Shown: piece by piece, positions 1 through 10,593 of the stretch
Layout: each line of letters begins with the position of its first letter
Position numbering within the stretch: the stretch's first letter is position 1
Origin: Aureobasidium sp. EXF-3400
Taxonomy: Eukaryota > Ascomycota > Dothideomycetes > Dothideales > Saccotheciaceae
Length of the DNA stretch: 64,000 nt
Reading direction: 5' to 3'
NCBI GenBank assembly: GCA_024195585.1
Contig: SWBL01000301.1
Span: 1 to 64,000, forward strand
Program-made: the position numbers and the translations under genes
Notes under the pieces: generated by a model
The model's input: the letters and a program-made list of their open reading frames with translations, nothing else
Database searches by the model: none
What the model was told of the DNA's origin: nothing

Positions 1-523
1 GTTCTGGACCTTGGCGGCGTAGAGCGAGACAGAGTTCTCGGGGAACTTGAAGCGCTTCTGGATCAGCGAGGTGAGCTCGCGGATGCGGCGGCCCTGCTCG
101 CCGAGGACATCCTGGGTGTGGGTGGCGCGGATGATGATGTCGGTGACGGTAGGGGTGACGCGGACCTCGACACCGGAGTAACCCTCCTCAGCAAGCTCGC
201 GTTGGAAGAACTCGTTGAGCTCGGCGTAGAAGACACCGTCTGCGCGTGTGTTTTAGTGATTGTCCCAATATGTGCATGTGTGCGTGTGTCTGTGTGCGTA
301 TTCTGGGGAATCAAGTGTATGCGACAAGAGAGCGATCGGAAATGTGTTGTAGAGTCGGCGAGAGAGTGAAAAAAGCGAGAATAGCGAATCTAGTAGAGGG
401 GAGGCATACCGGCGACGAACTTTCTTCTCTTGGAGCTGCAGAGGGCAATTAGCAAATGGTCGCGCGCGCGAGTTCGGACGGCAGCAATACTTACATAGCA
501 CCTGCTTGCTGAACGGCGGCCAT
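1..523 (-). CDS. RPS3: 40S ribosomal protein uS3 (RPS3), 3' part beyond window
   Basis: Small-subunit ribosomal protein of the mRNA entry site. The minus-strand model is exon 1 495..523, exon 2 410..435 and exon 3 239 down to 1, where the window cuts the gene. The joined N-terminus runs [30 protein letters not shown] and continues through the KH-domain region with conserved [15 protein letters not shown] and [16 protein letters not shown]. This is close to the yeast Rps3 pattern. About 100 of the usual 220-260 residues are visible. Two introns sit very early, as is common in fungal ribosomal protein genes. Exon 2 is only 26 nt. The second intron (240..409) is rich in GT/TG runs on the plus strand. 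The start was chosen because the ATG at 523 gives the short exon that splices in frame. It is divergent from the myotubularin gene. Confidence 0.93.
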
Positions 524-855
524 GTTTGCGATCTGTGTTAATTGATCGGAAAAGGAGAGGGTGTCTGGTCGCTGGGCGAGTTGTCGGTCCAAAGGTCGAT
601 TGTCGATGCAGAGTCGGTGGACCGAAATCCAGTGCGCGCAGTGCGCGCTAGCGTCGTCGAGCCGAATCTGATAAGACAACGGTGGAACCCCGGCATCGCG
701 GCTAGCGTCGCCGAGGGCTGGCAGTGACGCGCGCTCGAGGGTCCGAGTCTCTGATTGAGGGGCAGTCTTGCAAACATTCACATAGCACAAACTGCTCAAC
801 CCAACACCAAGCTCCGAGCGCATTCCCACCGGATGCCGAGCGTCTGTAGCGTGCC
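524..855. promoter_or_regulatory. shared promoter region RPS3 / YMR1
   Basis: This 332-bp interval lies between two divergent start codons and must hold both promoters. No TATA box is obvious. Several short open frames here have no family resemblance. Confidence 0.5.
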
Positions 856-3320
856 ATGGATAAAATCAAAATCTCAAAGGTGTGTCTCAACAGCCATAGG
901 ACAAGCGTCTCTGTCCTCACCCAACACGACGAGTCTTAACTGACGGCGCTTCCAACAGGTCGAGAACGTGACGCTTCACAAGAGGACCACGCAGGCCACA
1001 GGAACCCTCCACATCTCTACCCACCACTTGATCTTTGAGCATCGCCCAGATGCGCCCGTCAACGCGAAGGCGCCGTCCAAAGCGCAGGGCCGCGTGAAAG
1101 AGATGTGGATCACATACCCCATGATCGCCTCTTGTGTCTACAGACCCATGCCCGCCGTCCTCCGACAGGACCACGCCATCCGTCTTCGCTGCAGAGACTT
1201 TACCTTTGTCGCCTTCCATTTCTCCGACGAGACTCAGGCCCGTAGCGTCTACGACTCCATCAAGGCTTTGACCTGCGGCCTTGGCTCCTACACCAAGTTG
1301 TATGCCTTCACCTACGACCCTCCCCCAATCGAGAAGAACATCAATGGCTGGCAAATCTACGATGCTCGCAAGGAGTTCAAACGCATGGGTATCTCTCCCA
1401 AAGGTGCTGACCTAGGCTGGCGCTTGACAGACATTAATCACGACTACGAAGTGCGCTACCAACACTCTCTACCTTGCTGCTTCTCCCACTGACTCAGTAC
1501 AGTACTCGCCCACATACCCCTCCCTCTTGGTTGTGCCATCTTCTGTGTCCGACAACGTGCTCAAACACGGCAGAGAATACCGTTCGCGCTTTCGTATCCC
1601 TGCTCTGACCTATTTACACCCCGTCAACAACTGCTCCATTACCCGAAGCTCTCAGCCAAAGTGTGGCATGTTTCAAAAGGAAAGAAATCCTCAGGACGAA
1701 CGATTGGTTGCTGCCATCTTCTCCACCTCAAAACCGCTGGCAGGCGCTGGCATGCCCATTCTGGACAATGATGGTCAGCAATTCGATCCAGACATGCAAG
1801 AGTCCGCAACTCCTGTTGGCGTCAAACCTCGACCCAGTACCGACAGCCTTGCCAATCAACCCACCGATAAGATCTACGGAGCCCAGCAGAGAAACTTCAT
1901 CGTCGATGCCCGCCCACAGGTCAATGCTGTTGCCAACCAAGCTACGGGAATGGGCTCAGAAAACATGGAGTTTTACAAAGATGCAACAAAAGAATACCTC
2001 GGTATCGCCAATATTCATGTCATGAGAGACTCTCTGAACAAAGTAGCCGAGGCCTTTGCCCATACTGACTACACCGAATATGGCCCAAGTCAAGAGCTCC
2101 TGGCCAAGAGCAAATGGCTCGATTACATTTCTTTGGTCTTGCGAGGCTCAAGTCTGGTTGCTCGTCAGGTTGGCATTAACCATTCACACGTTCTCATTCA
2201 CTGCTCGGATGGATGGGACCGTACAAGTCAGATCAGCGCTTTGAGTCAGCTCTGCTTGGACCCATACTACCGTACGCTCGAAGGCTTCATCGTCCTAGTG
2301 GAGAAGGATTGGGTGTCTTTCGGCCACATGTTCCGTCATCGTTCAGGTTTCTTGAGCAGTGAAAAATGGTTCGAGATTGAGAATGAGCGCGTCGGAGGTA
2401 ATCGCAAGGCCGATAATCAGACTGCAAACGGTGGTAATGGAAACGCCTTTGGCAATGCGCTTTCCACTGCTAGAGGATTCTTCACCAAGAAGAATGACAG
2501 CAGGGAATCTTTCGATGTGAATGATGCTGGTGATGGTTCACCAATTCCGGCTCCGACATCCAAGAGTGCCAAACATACTACCACCAACGTCAAAGAGACG
2601 AGTCCTATTTTCCACCAATTCTTGGATGCAACCTATCAGATGCTTCGACAATATCCTACCAGATTTGAATTCAACGAACGGTTCCTGCGCCGCTTGTTCT
2701 ACCAGCTTTACTCATGTCAATACGGTACTTTCCTTTGGGACAGCGAGCGCGACAGAGTTCAAGAACAGGCCTATGATAGGACGAGAAGCGTATGGGACTA
2801 CTTCCTTTCTCGTCGAGATATGTTTGTGAACGACCAGTACGACCCAACCATTGACGACAAGACATCTGGAAAGGAGCGCATAATACTTCCTGACACCACA
2901 CAAGTCAAGTGGTGGCACGAACTGTTTGGTCGTACTGACGTTGAGATGAATGGAACTGCTTACGCACCCACTGTCAGCTTGCCGAAGGAACCTAAAGAAC
3001 CCATCGTGACTGGTATTGAGAACTCAGAGGTCTCTATAGGACCTGCTGCAAATGGCGGCGGTATTGGTGGCCAGACTGCAAGCGCTTTTACTAACGGCGC
3101 CGCACGTCTGACTGCTGGGCTGGGTAATCTGAGCTTGGGAAGGAACAGCACAAGTGCACCCAGCAGCCGGCCACAGTCTCCGCCGACCAATGATGTGTTG
3201 CCTACACGCACCATCGACGAGAAGACAAGACCAGCAGCAACCCACGAGCCGGACACAACCACAAATGGTCGACTCTCGTTCTCGGCGTTCGCACGAGACA
3301 ATGCTTTTAGGGATAATTAG
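856..3320 (+). CDS. YMR1: myotubularin-family phosphoinositide 3-phosphatase
   Basis: Removes the 3-phosphate from PtdIns(3)P and PtdIns(3,5)P2 on endosomal and vacuolar membranes. The model is join(856..879, 959..1450, 1503..3320), giving 777 aa. The N-terminal ~120 residues resemble a PH-GRAM domain (VENVTLHKRTTQATG). The intron junction restores YSPTYPSLLVVPSSVSD, a myotubularin hallmark. DARPQVNAVANQA and GIANIHVMRDSL follow. The catalytic loop is HCSDGWDRTSQ with Cys near residue 406, the CX5R signature of active members, so this copy should be catalytic. The C-terminal ~130 residues are Ser/Thr/Pro-rich and low in conservation. A large loop after FEIENERVGG (about 470-530) is Asn/Gly-rich. 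The 24-nt first exon was accepted because it gives MDKIKISKVENV in frame with a GT..AG intron. Confidence 0.93.
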
Positions 3321-3826
3321 ACGTGGATTTCTACATAGCGCGGCGTTTTGGGTCACGAATTGACGACAAAGATAAACAGTATGACGACTTGACGGAAACT
3401 GTGAATATGATGGTTTTGCGTGTTTGAGGAGGCACATGTTGGAATTCGAGACTTAGTTCAAACTGAAAGGACAGCAGTAGCGACATGAGACCAGGATCTT
3501 CAGATGAATATGAGGACACGCGCATCTTTAAACCACTTGACCAGAATCATGTGCTATTTGACGTTGGTATAGGGCAGCCAAGAAATGTACGCGTACGTCA
3601 TACCGTTCTGGTCTGATCGTGTCTAATCTACTTCCAAGACAAGGGCCACTCCATTCCCTGTTCATTATTGCATCGTGCATGCTAGAAGGTGAAGATCCCA
3701 AAGCGTGAACACTCTGGACCCCGTGGACATCCTGGCTACTTGTCTATTTAAGTGACCCTTCCCGACGTTTTCTCCGACCTCAACCATTTTAGGTCAACAG
3801 AAGCAGAAAACATTCATCTATACAAC
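3321..3826. other. intergenic, YMR1 3' flank and GH5 promoter
   Basis: No gene seen. A TATTTAAG word at 3745-3752 lies about 75 bp before the GH5 start and could serve as a TATA element. Confidence 0.4.
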
Positions 3827-5538
3827 ATGGGATTTTTAAAGAAGTTCAAGGCTGACATGAAGTCGACCTTCAACAACGATGACAAGCCTTCATATCCTGC
3901 ACAGCAGCAACAGCAGTCTCAGATGCCTATGACCGATCAACCAGCCAGTCTTCAGGAACCCTCGCCCTTGGATGTTCTCCGCTACCGTTATCAACATGGC
4001 ACCAACTTTGGCTCTATTTTTGTGCTCGAGAAATGGCTCACTGGAAGTATGTACCAAGAGGGCTCCGACTCAGCCGAGCTTGCAGCTGTCACTGGCAACA
4101 TCAAAGCGATGGGGCTTGATGGCGCGAGACAGAAGTTTGAGAACCATTGGGAGACTTATATCAGCGATTCAGACCTGGACTGGCTCGCGAGCCAAGCTCA
4201 TTGTATGTTATTTACGTGAGTAGTCTTATGTTCACGGGCTGATTAGATAGGCACATCCGTTCGTCTGCCCATCGGTTATTTCACACTAGGCCCAGCATAT
4301 TGCGCCAACACGCCTTTTGAATCTGCTGGAGCAGTCTATCAGAATGCCTGGCCCGCTGTCAAGCGTCTGGTCAGTCGCCTGACTGCCAGAGGTATCGGCA
4401 CCCTTCTTGATTTGCACGCTTTGCCTGGTGGTGCAAACGGAGGTGACCATTCGGGAACCAATAGCGGCAAAGCTGAATTGTGGAAGTCGAAGAAGAACCT
4501 GGAACTTGCCACACGCTGTCTATTGTTCATTGCTCATGAGGCTCAATCAATGGACGGTGTTGTCGGCCTGCAGCTCATCAATGAGGCTGACTGGGATGCT
4601 CCCGGAATGTATGGCTGGTACGATTCAGTCATTGGCCAGATTGGTGGTATCGACAACACTGTGCCTCTCTACATCTCGGATGCATGGAACCTGGGTTCAG
4701 CAGTTGGCTACGTCAATGGCAAGAACAGTCTACACGCGGGCCGCGCCAATCCGATTGTTATCGACACTCATCTGTACTGGGCATTCTCAGATGACGACAA
4801 GAAGAAGAATCCCAGTCAGATCGCCAATGAAGCCAGGTCGAAGTTGAGTGAGCTAGATGGCCACGATGGTAACGTCGTGGACAAAGGTGCCGCACAGGTA
4901 ATCATCGGTGAATACAGCTGCGTCCTGACCGAGGACTCGTGGGCTAAGGCCGCTGCTCATGAGAAAGAGAACCTGGTGCGCGAGTTTGGACAAGCGCAGA
5001 CTCAACGATACCAACAGAGGACAGGCGGAAGCTTCTTCTGGACATACCGCATGGTTTGTTTGTTTCTTTCTTTCCCTCGAGATATCAAAACTAACCAAAA
5101 AACTAGGACTGGATGGATGGTGGCGAGTGGGGCTTCAAGCAGCAGACCAACAACGGTGCTATTACAGCTCCTAACAATCTCACTCTTTCCAATGATGATG
5201 TTCAGTCTCGTATTCAACATGCGCAGTCCCAGGCAGATGAAAAGTTCAGACAGAGCTTCGGCAGTCACTGCAACTACTGGGATAGCAACCATCCCGGTGA
5301 TTACGAGCACTGGCGACATGAGAGTGGCTGGAAGCTTGGGTTCAACGACGCAATGACTTTCTTTGGCGCGAGAGCCAATGGTCGCCTTCCAGGCACTGGA
5401 GGTGACAAGATTGGCATGCTGGATATCTGGACCAAGAAGAGAATTGTGGAGAGTGGACAAGCAGGTAAACTGTTGTGGGAGTTTGAGCAAGGGTTCAGGC
5501 AAGGTGTTCGTGACTTCTACGAGCTTGCTGGGATTTAG
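3827..5538 (+). CDS. GH5 exo-beta-1,3-glucanase-like protein without signal peptide
   Basis: Glycoside hydrolase family 5 protein of the fungal glucan 1,3-beta-glucosidase type, which cleaves glucose from beta-glucans. The model is join(3827..4202, 4251..5053, 5107..5538), 536 aa. Conserved blocks are SVRLPIGYF, GIGTLLDLHALPGGANG, LQLINEADW (acid/base Glu near 237) and IIGEYSC (nucleophile Glu near 346). The N-terminus begins MGFLKKFKADMKSTF and runs into a Gln-rich linker (PAQQQQQSQ). There is no hydrophobic leader, so it is probably intracellular, unlike the secreted Exg1 group. The start at 3827 follows a TATA-like word. A further upstream in-frame ATG (3752) would add 25 residues and also gives no leader. 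The frame is checked across both introns. Confidence 0.88.
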
Positions 5539-5883
5539 ATGTTGATATTGGTCACATATATGCTTGATGAGCTTGAATTTACTTGTTGATACATCGGGTT
5601 AGTTGATTCAGGGTATGAGTGGCCGGACGATGTGGTGACGATATTCATGATTCGATGAACTAGACATGACAAGTATGTCTCAAGACGAGGTCGAGACAAG
5701 AACAAGAGTGGTGAACGGGACACAAAATCATAAGGCAAATGTGCGACCCTGCCGCAATGACATCACTCCCAGCCTCCTCACGCAACCTGATTGCAACATC
5801 TTCATGAACCCTGAACAACAACCTCGAAACATTTCACCAACTGTCTCACTCATTGATCAAGACAGTGAAAAAACTGGAAAGTA
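5539..5883. other. intergenic
   Basis: 3' flank of the GH5 gene and promoter of the small membrane protein. Nothing recognisable. Confidence 0.4.
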
Positions 5884-6464
5884 ATGTTTTTCACACAGCT
5901 TCTTCACACTGGCCAGGTCGCACTGTGTGCCTATGGCGCATACGTGTCCTATATCGCCATCCGCAACCTTCAGGAATACGAAGATATGAGCAAGAAGGCA
6001 GCCAAATACTCGTTTGAGGCAGAGCGTCAGCTCCACAAGACAAGAACCACACAGAGCAGTGGTGCTATCTGCGTTAGTCAATCCAGAATACAGCACATTA
6101 CCGTTTTTCAAGCCATGTACTAACTGTCTTTCACAGATCTTGGCCTCAATGATCGCAGCTACAACACTGTCACTGGCACCCAACGCTCTGCCATCTCTGG
6201 TCAGATTTGGCATCTCGCCTGCTGCTTTGGTGTTGACGCTGTTTGTGCGTGCTCACGTGTCCAACTTTTGGAAGGCCAAGGCCAAGGTTCCTTTCGTTGA
6301 CGGATATGTAAGATACGCCTCCTCAAAGTGTCCGATGAGCTATGATGCTGACAACTTTATAGAACGAGGCAATCTCAAAGACCGGAGAGCTTCTGCAGGT
6401 TCTTGAGTGGCTCGAGTACACTTGGGCTGGAACTGCCCTCGCTAGTGGGCTCGTTGGATACTAA
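5884..6464 (+). CDS. small predicted membrane protein, fungal, function unknown
   Basis: I do not recognise this gene. The model is join(5884..6072, 6137..6307, 6363..6464), 153 aa, with all three exons in phase 0. It has a hydrophobic N-terminal stretch (GQVALCAYGAYVSYIAI), then a short charged helix (QEYEDMSKKAAKYSFEAE). A long hydrophobic segment follows (ILASMIAATTLSLAP to LVLTLFVRAHV). The C-terminus ends in a third semi-hydrophobic piece (WLEYTWAGTALASGLVGY). Each intron ends in a clean AG, and the last exon runs open to TAA only in the spliced frame, which supports the gene being real. Two or three transmembrane spans are likely. Location and role are unknown. Confidence 0.65.
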
Positions 6465-7573
6465 AACAGAGGTCGTGTCCGATGGTATCGGAGCGAGTAT
6501 ACTGCTACCATGCAATCCTTAGCGATCAATCGGCTGAGGTTCTATTGCGTATCCACAATATGATCCCTCAGTGTGTTTCTTTGTATCCACATGACAACTC
6601 AACAAGACATGGCAGTAATACCCGGACCGAATGAGACTGAGCAATTATGTTATCCGAACTTTAGTGTTGAACCATCGAGTAGACCCTGAAGGAATCCCGA
6701 GTACCCTTGGTTAACAGTAAACATTGGCCAGTCGGCACGTCTGGGATTTCTTGTGTGCAACCTTGATGTAAAAAGCCATGTGGCGTCTCAACGAACATCC
6801 TCGTGTCTGGACTTGGTAGGCTTCGTCAATCCCTCGCAGCTCTTGTGAGCATTTTGTCGACTCTTGACCAGGAATTAAGCACTCTCACATGCTTCTACCG
6901 ACTACCAGGATCTGCATCTCGACCCTGCATGATACGCAAATGTGCGCCGCCTGATCGAATTGACTCTCGAGAGTCCCATAATACACACTTCGACAAATTG
7001 GGCTCATCTAACGGCTCGTGAACATAGACACGAAGGATTCGCAATCCTTGTTCTAATAGAGATTTTGATCAAGGTCGAGTGTGTTGGGGAACACCAAGGT
7101 GTTTTCACGAAGACAAACAGGATGTCACCATGAGTTCACTGGAAGAATAGGCCCGGACGAATTGACATGACATGCTAGAGACGGCCGGTAGATTATGCTA
7201 ACGAACGAAGCAATCCACAGATGAATGCTTATCGCACGTGAGCCGCTGCATGCAGCCAATGAGCGCGTCAGAAGTGACGGAGCTAGTCCGGCTAAAGTTT
7301 GGTTAGGGCAGATCGGTAAAAACTCGTTGCAGCATGCCCATCAAGGTGGTTTTCCCACTACAGACCGCGGCGACCTTCGTCCCTCGTTCCCTCGTTCCTA
7401 AGTAATGCTTATATCTCCGTGTCATCTCTTGTCCCGCCGCTCATCATCTTTAGCTTGCCTTCCTGCAGCAGTGGTTTTCTGCCTCTTTGAACGCGTGTTT
7501 GCAGTCAATTGTCGCGTAGAAACGCAGAAACAGCTGGTCTCAACGCTTTTTCTTTAAATTCATCAAAGCCAAC
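6465..7573. other. 1.1 kb intergenic, promoter of the ZIP gene
   Basis: No gene seen; the short open frames are unrelated to any family. A CACGTG E-box lies near 7236, and a repeated CCCTCGTTCC word lies near 7380-7397, about 180 bp before the ZIP start. Confidence 0.4.
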
Positions 7574-8807
7574 ATGCCCGCCTGCGCTGCAGATAACGAC
7601 TATGACGGCCGTATGGGCGTCCGCATTTCGGCAATCTTCGTCATCGGTGTTACTTCACTGTTTTGTGAGTCGCGATTGCCTTGTAGCAAATCAATTGAGC
7701 TTGTACTAATATTGATCAGCGACTTGGTTCCCTGTCTTCGCTGCTAGGCACAGAGGCGTCGGCGTTCCTGAATGGGCGTTTTTCATCGCCAAATATTTCG
7801 GCTCTGGAGTCATCATAGCGACTGCCTTTATTCACGTAAGCTTCGCCTCACTCCTAGATCTTGAACATGAATGCTAATCAATGTAGTTGCTCGCACCTGC
7901 CCACGATGCTCTTCTCGATCCGTGCTTGACCGGCCCTATCACTGAGTACGACTGGGTCGAGGGCATTGTTTTGATGACCATTTTCGTACTATTTTTCGTC
8001 GAGCTTATGACCATGCGTTATGCCAAGTTCGGACACAGCCACTCGCATGATGATCTCGAGCCTCAGGACGACTTGGGTATCAAGCCTGAGCCCTTTACTG
8101 ATGCCAAAAAGCCCGAAACCCATGACCATGACGAGGCTGATCCTGCCTACGAGATGCACCCTGGACGTGCTAGCACAAGCACTGCTCACTGCCCCACCAC
8201 TCCTCACGCTCGCGGTGATGACCACCTGGGCCATGCTCGTTCTCATGTTGACAATGAGCTCTCTGCCGGATGGACCGAGGCTCAAAAGCAAGCTGCCGGT
8301 ATCGTCACCGAGTCTTACGCTGCCCAAATGACTGCCCTTTTCATCCTCGAGTTTGGTGTCATCTTCCACTCTATCTTCATCGGGTTGACTCTGGCCGTCT
8401 CCGGTGACGAGTTCACTACCCTCTATGTTGTCCTTGTTTTCCACCAGTCCTTTGAAGGTCTGGGTCTGGGCACTCGTCTCGCTGCTGTTCCTTGGCCCGA
8501 GTCAAAGCGTTGGTCTCCTTACCTTCTCGGTCTCGCCTATGGTGTCAGTACTCCCATCGCCATTGCAGTCGGACTTGGTGTTCGTCAATCTTTCGCTCCT
8601 GGCAGCCAGACTACCCTGATCGCCAACGGTGTTTTCGACAGCATCAGTGCAGGTATCCTGATCTACACCGGTCTTGTCGAGCTCATGGCTCATGAGTTCA
8701 TGTTCTCCACCTACATGCAACGTGCCAGCATCAAGACTGTCCTGACCGCCTTCTTCGTTATGTGCTTGGGCGCCGGTCTGATGGCTCTCCTCGGAAAGTG
8801 GGCATAA
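7574..8807 (+). CDS. ZIP-family zinc/iron transporter
   Basis: Plasma-membrane divalent metal importer of the Zrt1/Zrt2 type. The model is join(7574..7664, 7720..7835, 7887..8807), 375 aa. TM1 starts at VRISAIFVIGVTSLF. AKYFGSGVIIATAFIHLLAPA is the conserved TM2-3 region. The loop between TM3 and TM4 is His/Asp-rich (FGHSHSHDDLE, THDHDEADPAYEMH) and is a likely metal sensor or chelating loop. The transport-site motifs are HSIFIGLTLAV in TM4 and VFHQSFEGLGLGTRL in TM5. The protein ends GAGLMALLGKWA, the usual short C-terminus. It is full length for the family. The start gives MPACAADNDYDGRMG, and the exon frames agree. Confidence 0.94.
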
Positions 8808-9316
8808 TTGCGTCGGACAGGCTTCTCGACGATTACTCAACGATTTGTTTTTACTCATGATTGTACAAGAACCTTAACGATTAGACTAAAAGCGTGGGTT
8901 TCATGACCAATACAGCAAGTTTGCATCCTGCTCTTTGTATTCAACACTAAATTATATGCTATGCAATTCAAGTATGTGTATGCGTTTATCGCCAGTCCCA
9001 CTTCGGTGGCTAATACCTGTTCCCAAGTGACACCTCATTTTGATGGACGCACCTAGAATGTCAAATGTGCTAGCGCGGCATAAAACATGATGAAGTGTCT
9101 GTCTAAAGCAGGCTTTACTGGACTGGATCGCCAGGGACGCCAACGAACATGGACATATCATCCAAGCATACAAAACCACCCTCGATCGGTTCTCAATAAT
9201 CACACTTCGAATAAACATCAGCCAAAAAAATCGCAAAGCAGCAAAAGAGACCCTCCCGGTCACCTTTCGTTGATCGAACTCTACCATAACACTACATATT
9301 TCAAACGTCCTACACA
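8808..9316. other. intergenic
   Basis: 3' flank of the ZIP gene. Nothing recognisable on either strand. Confidence 0.35.
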
Positions 9317-9511
9317 ATGTGTCGATTCTACTGGCTATACTATATCCTCTGCCAGCACCACTGTAAGAAACGCATCCCATGCGACATGTCAAGACGGCTC
9401 GGATGGCGCTGCGAAGGATGGGACGATGCTGGTCGCGAGTATCGGAACATAAACATCAGTACAGGCGTCTACATACCCGCTGTGATGAAGAAGTGTAAGG
9501 ACTGCCGCTAG
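9317..9511 (+). CDS. tiny Cys-rich protein, copy 1
   Basis: 64-aa single-exon protein of unknown function. It starts MCRFYWLYYILCQHHC and ends VMKKCKDCR. It has eight Cys plus paired His. Spacing matches the protein encoded 0.7 kb downstream: Met-Cys, Tyr-Tyr, Cys-x-His, later Cys, Arg-Arg, Arg-Cys-Glu-x-Trp-Asp, and a terminal Cys-x-x-Cys. The pattern suggests a metal-binding or disulfide fold. The hydrophobic stretch is too short and Cys-rich for a clear signal peptide. The copy lacks the basic tail of its neighbour. The open frame 9535-9744 just downstream could be a lost or alternative continuation, but no in-frame splice connects it. It is real rather than chance mainly because of the paralogue. 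Confidence 0.5.
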   Translation: MCRFYWLYYILCQHHCKKRIPCDMSRRLGWRCEGWDDAGREYRNINISTGVYIPAVMKKCKDCR

Positions 9512-10020
9512 GCCGAAAGCAACACAGGATTGGCTTGGAGGAAGAGATGAGATATCTGGAGGTGAGTCGGCGAGCTGAAGTGCAGGGACAGTTTGAAGCT
9601 ATGGGTGGGGATGCTTTGATGTTGTTTTGTGAAGAATTGCCTGAATGTTGGCATTTGCTTTGTTCCAGAAGAGGAGGGAAGTCTCCGATGAACCATCAGA
9701 ACGCTGAGATATCCGAGGAACGAGCATCAATTCGGCTGCCATAGCGTCTCACAAGATATCCAATCAGCCAATCATCATACTTTGTTATGAGAAAACCCGT
9801 GCCACGAGCGCATGTAGTCCAACGATCATGTACAGACCAAGCGCTACACACTATATCGCAGCAAGATGTTTCACTGTTACCAACACACTCTTGCATTTTG
9901 TGGTGCGACCGAGCGCATATATAACTCAAAGTGGTACATAAACAAGGACACCAATCATCCACAAGCCCACAAAAAAGGGAATCTTACCTGTTGTACGTCC
10001 AGAAGATTGTCATCTTTACC
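9512..10020. other. spacer between the two Cys-rich genes
   Basis: Contains an open frame (9535-9744, 69 codons, with Cys residues but no match to the paired family) that I could not link to either gene. Nothing else is seen. Confidence 0.3.
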
Positions 10021-10302
10021 ATGTGTTTCTGGAGAGAAGTCTACTACGTAGTCTGCCGGCACTACCGCAGAGACCCGGTCGAGTGCATGGATGCCAGACG
10101 CTCCGATATGCGTTGCGAAGACTGGGATGCTGATGACAAGGAGATGGAAAGTCAGACTGCAAACGGCACTCCCTATGTCAAAGCTGAAGCGACATTCTGC
10201 ATGGACTGCATGTACAGGAAGAAGTTGCGTGAACAGGCGGCCTACAAGAGGTCGAGAAGGGGGCCAGGAGGGAAGGCTTCAGGAAGCAAGTCCAAGGCAT
10301 GA
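10021..10302 (+). CDS. tiny Cys-rich protein, copy 2
   Basis: 93-aa protein, unknown function, starting MCFWREVYYVVCRHYRR. It shares the spacing M-C, YY, C-x-H, C, RR, RCE-x-WD and C-x-D-C with copy 1. It then carries a strongly basic tail (YRKKLREQAAYKRSRRG) ending in a Gly/Ser/Lys-rich segment. The frame is open to 9931, but the ATG at 10021 is preferred because it aligns with the start of copy 1. Fungal genomes hold many such short proteins with an initial Met-Cys and C-x-H motif. The basic tail hints at nucleic-acid or membrane binding; that is inference only. Confidence 0.55.
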   Translation: MCFWREVYYVVCRHYRRDPVECMDARRSDMRCEDWDADDKEMESQTANGTPYVKAEATFCMDCMYRKKLREQAAYKRSRRGPGGKASGSKSKA

Positions 10303-10593
10303 TGGGTCGATGAATCGAGAGTACGGCGATGGGTGATCGATGCGAATGAGCATCTGACGACAGCTGTCTACAAGCCAGAATAATGATACCAATTGAAATG
10401 ACAATTGTTGATGAAATGCATCTTGTGCCAAAATTGAGGTGGAAAGTTGGAAGCTCTGAGCCTGTCGTCAGCGTGTGATTTTCGTGCCAGCCACCGCAGA
10501 TCGTCGATCATCCCACCGCGTCACCTTGTGTGCCCCAGTAGAATATCTTCTGCTCTTTTGTTCGCATTACAACGACAATTGGAATCGATAGAT

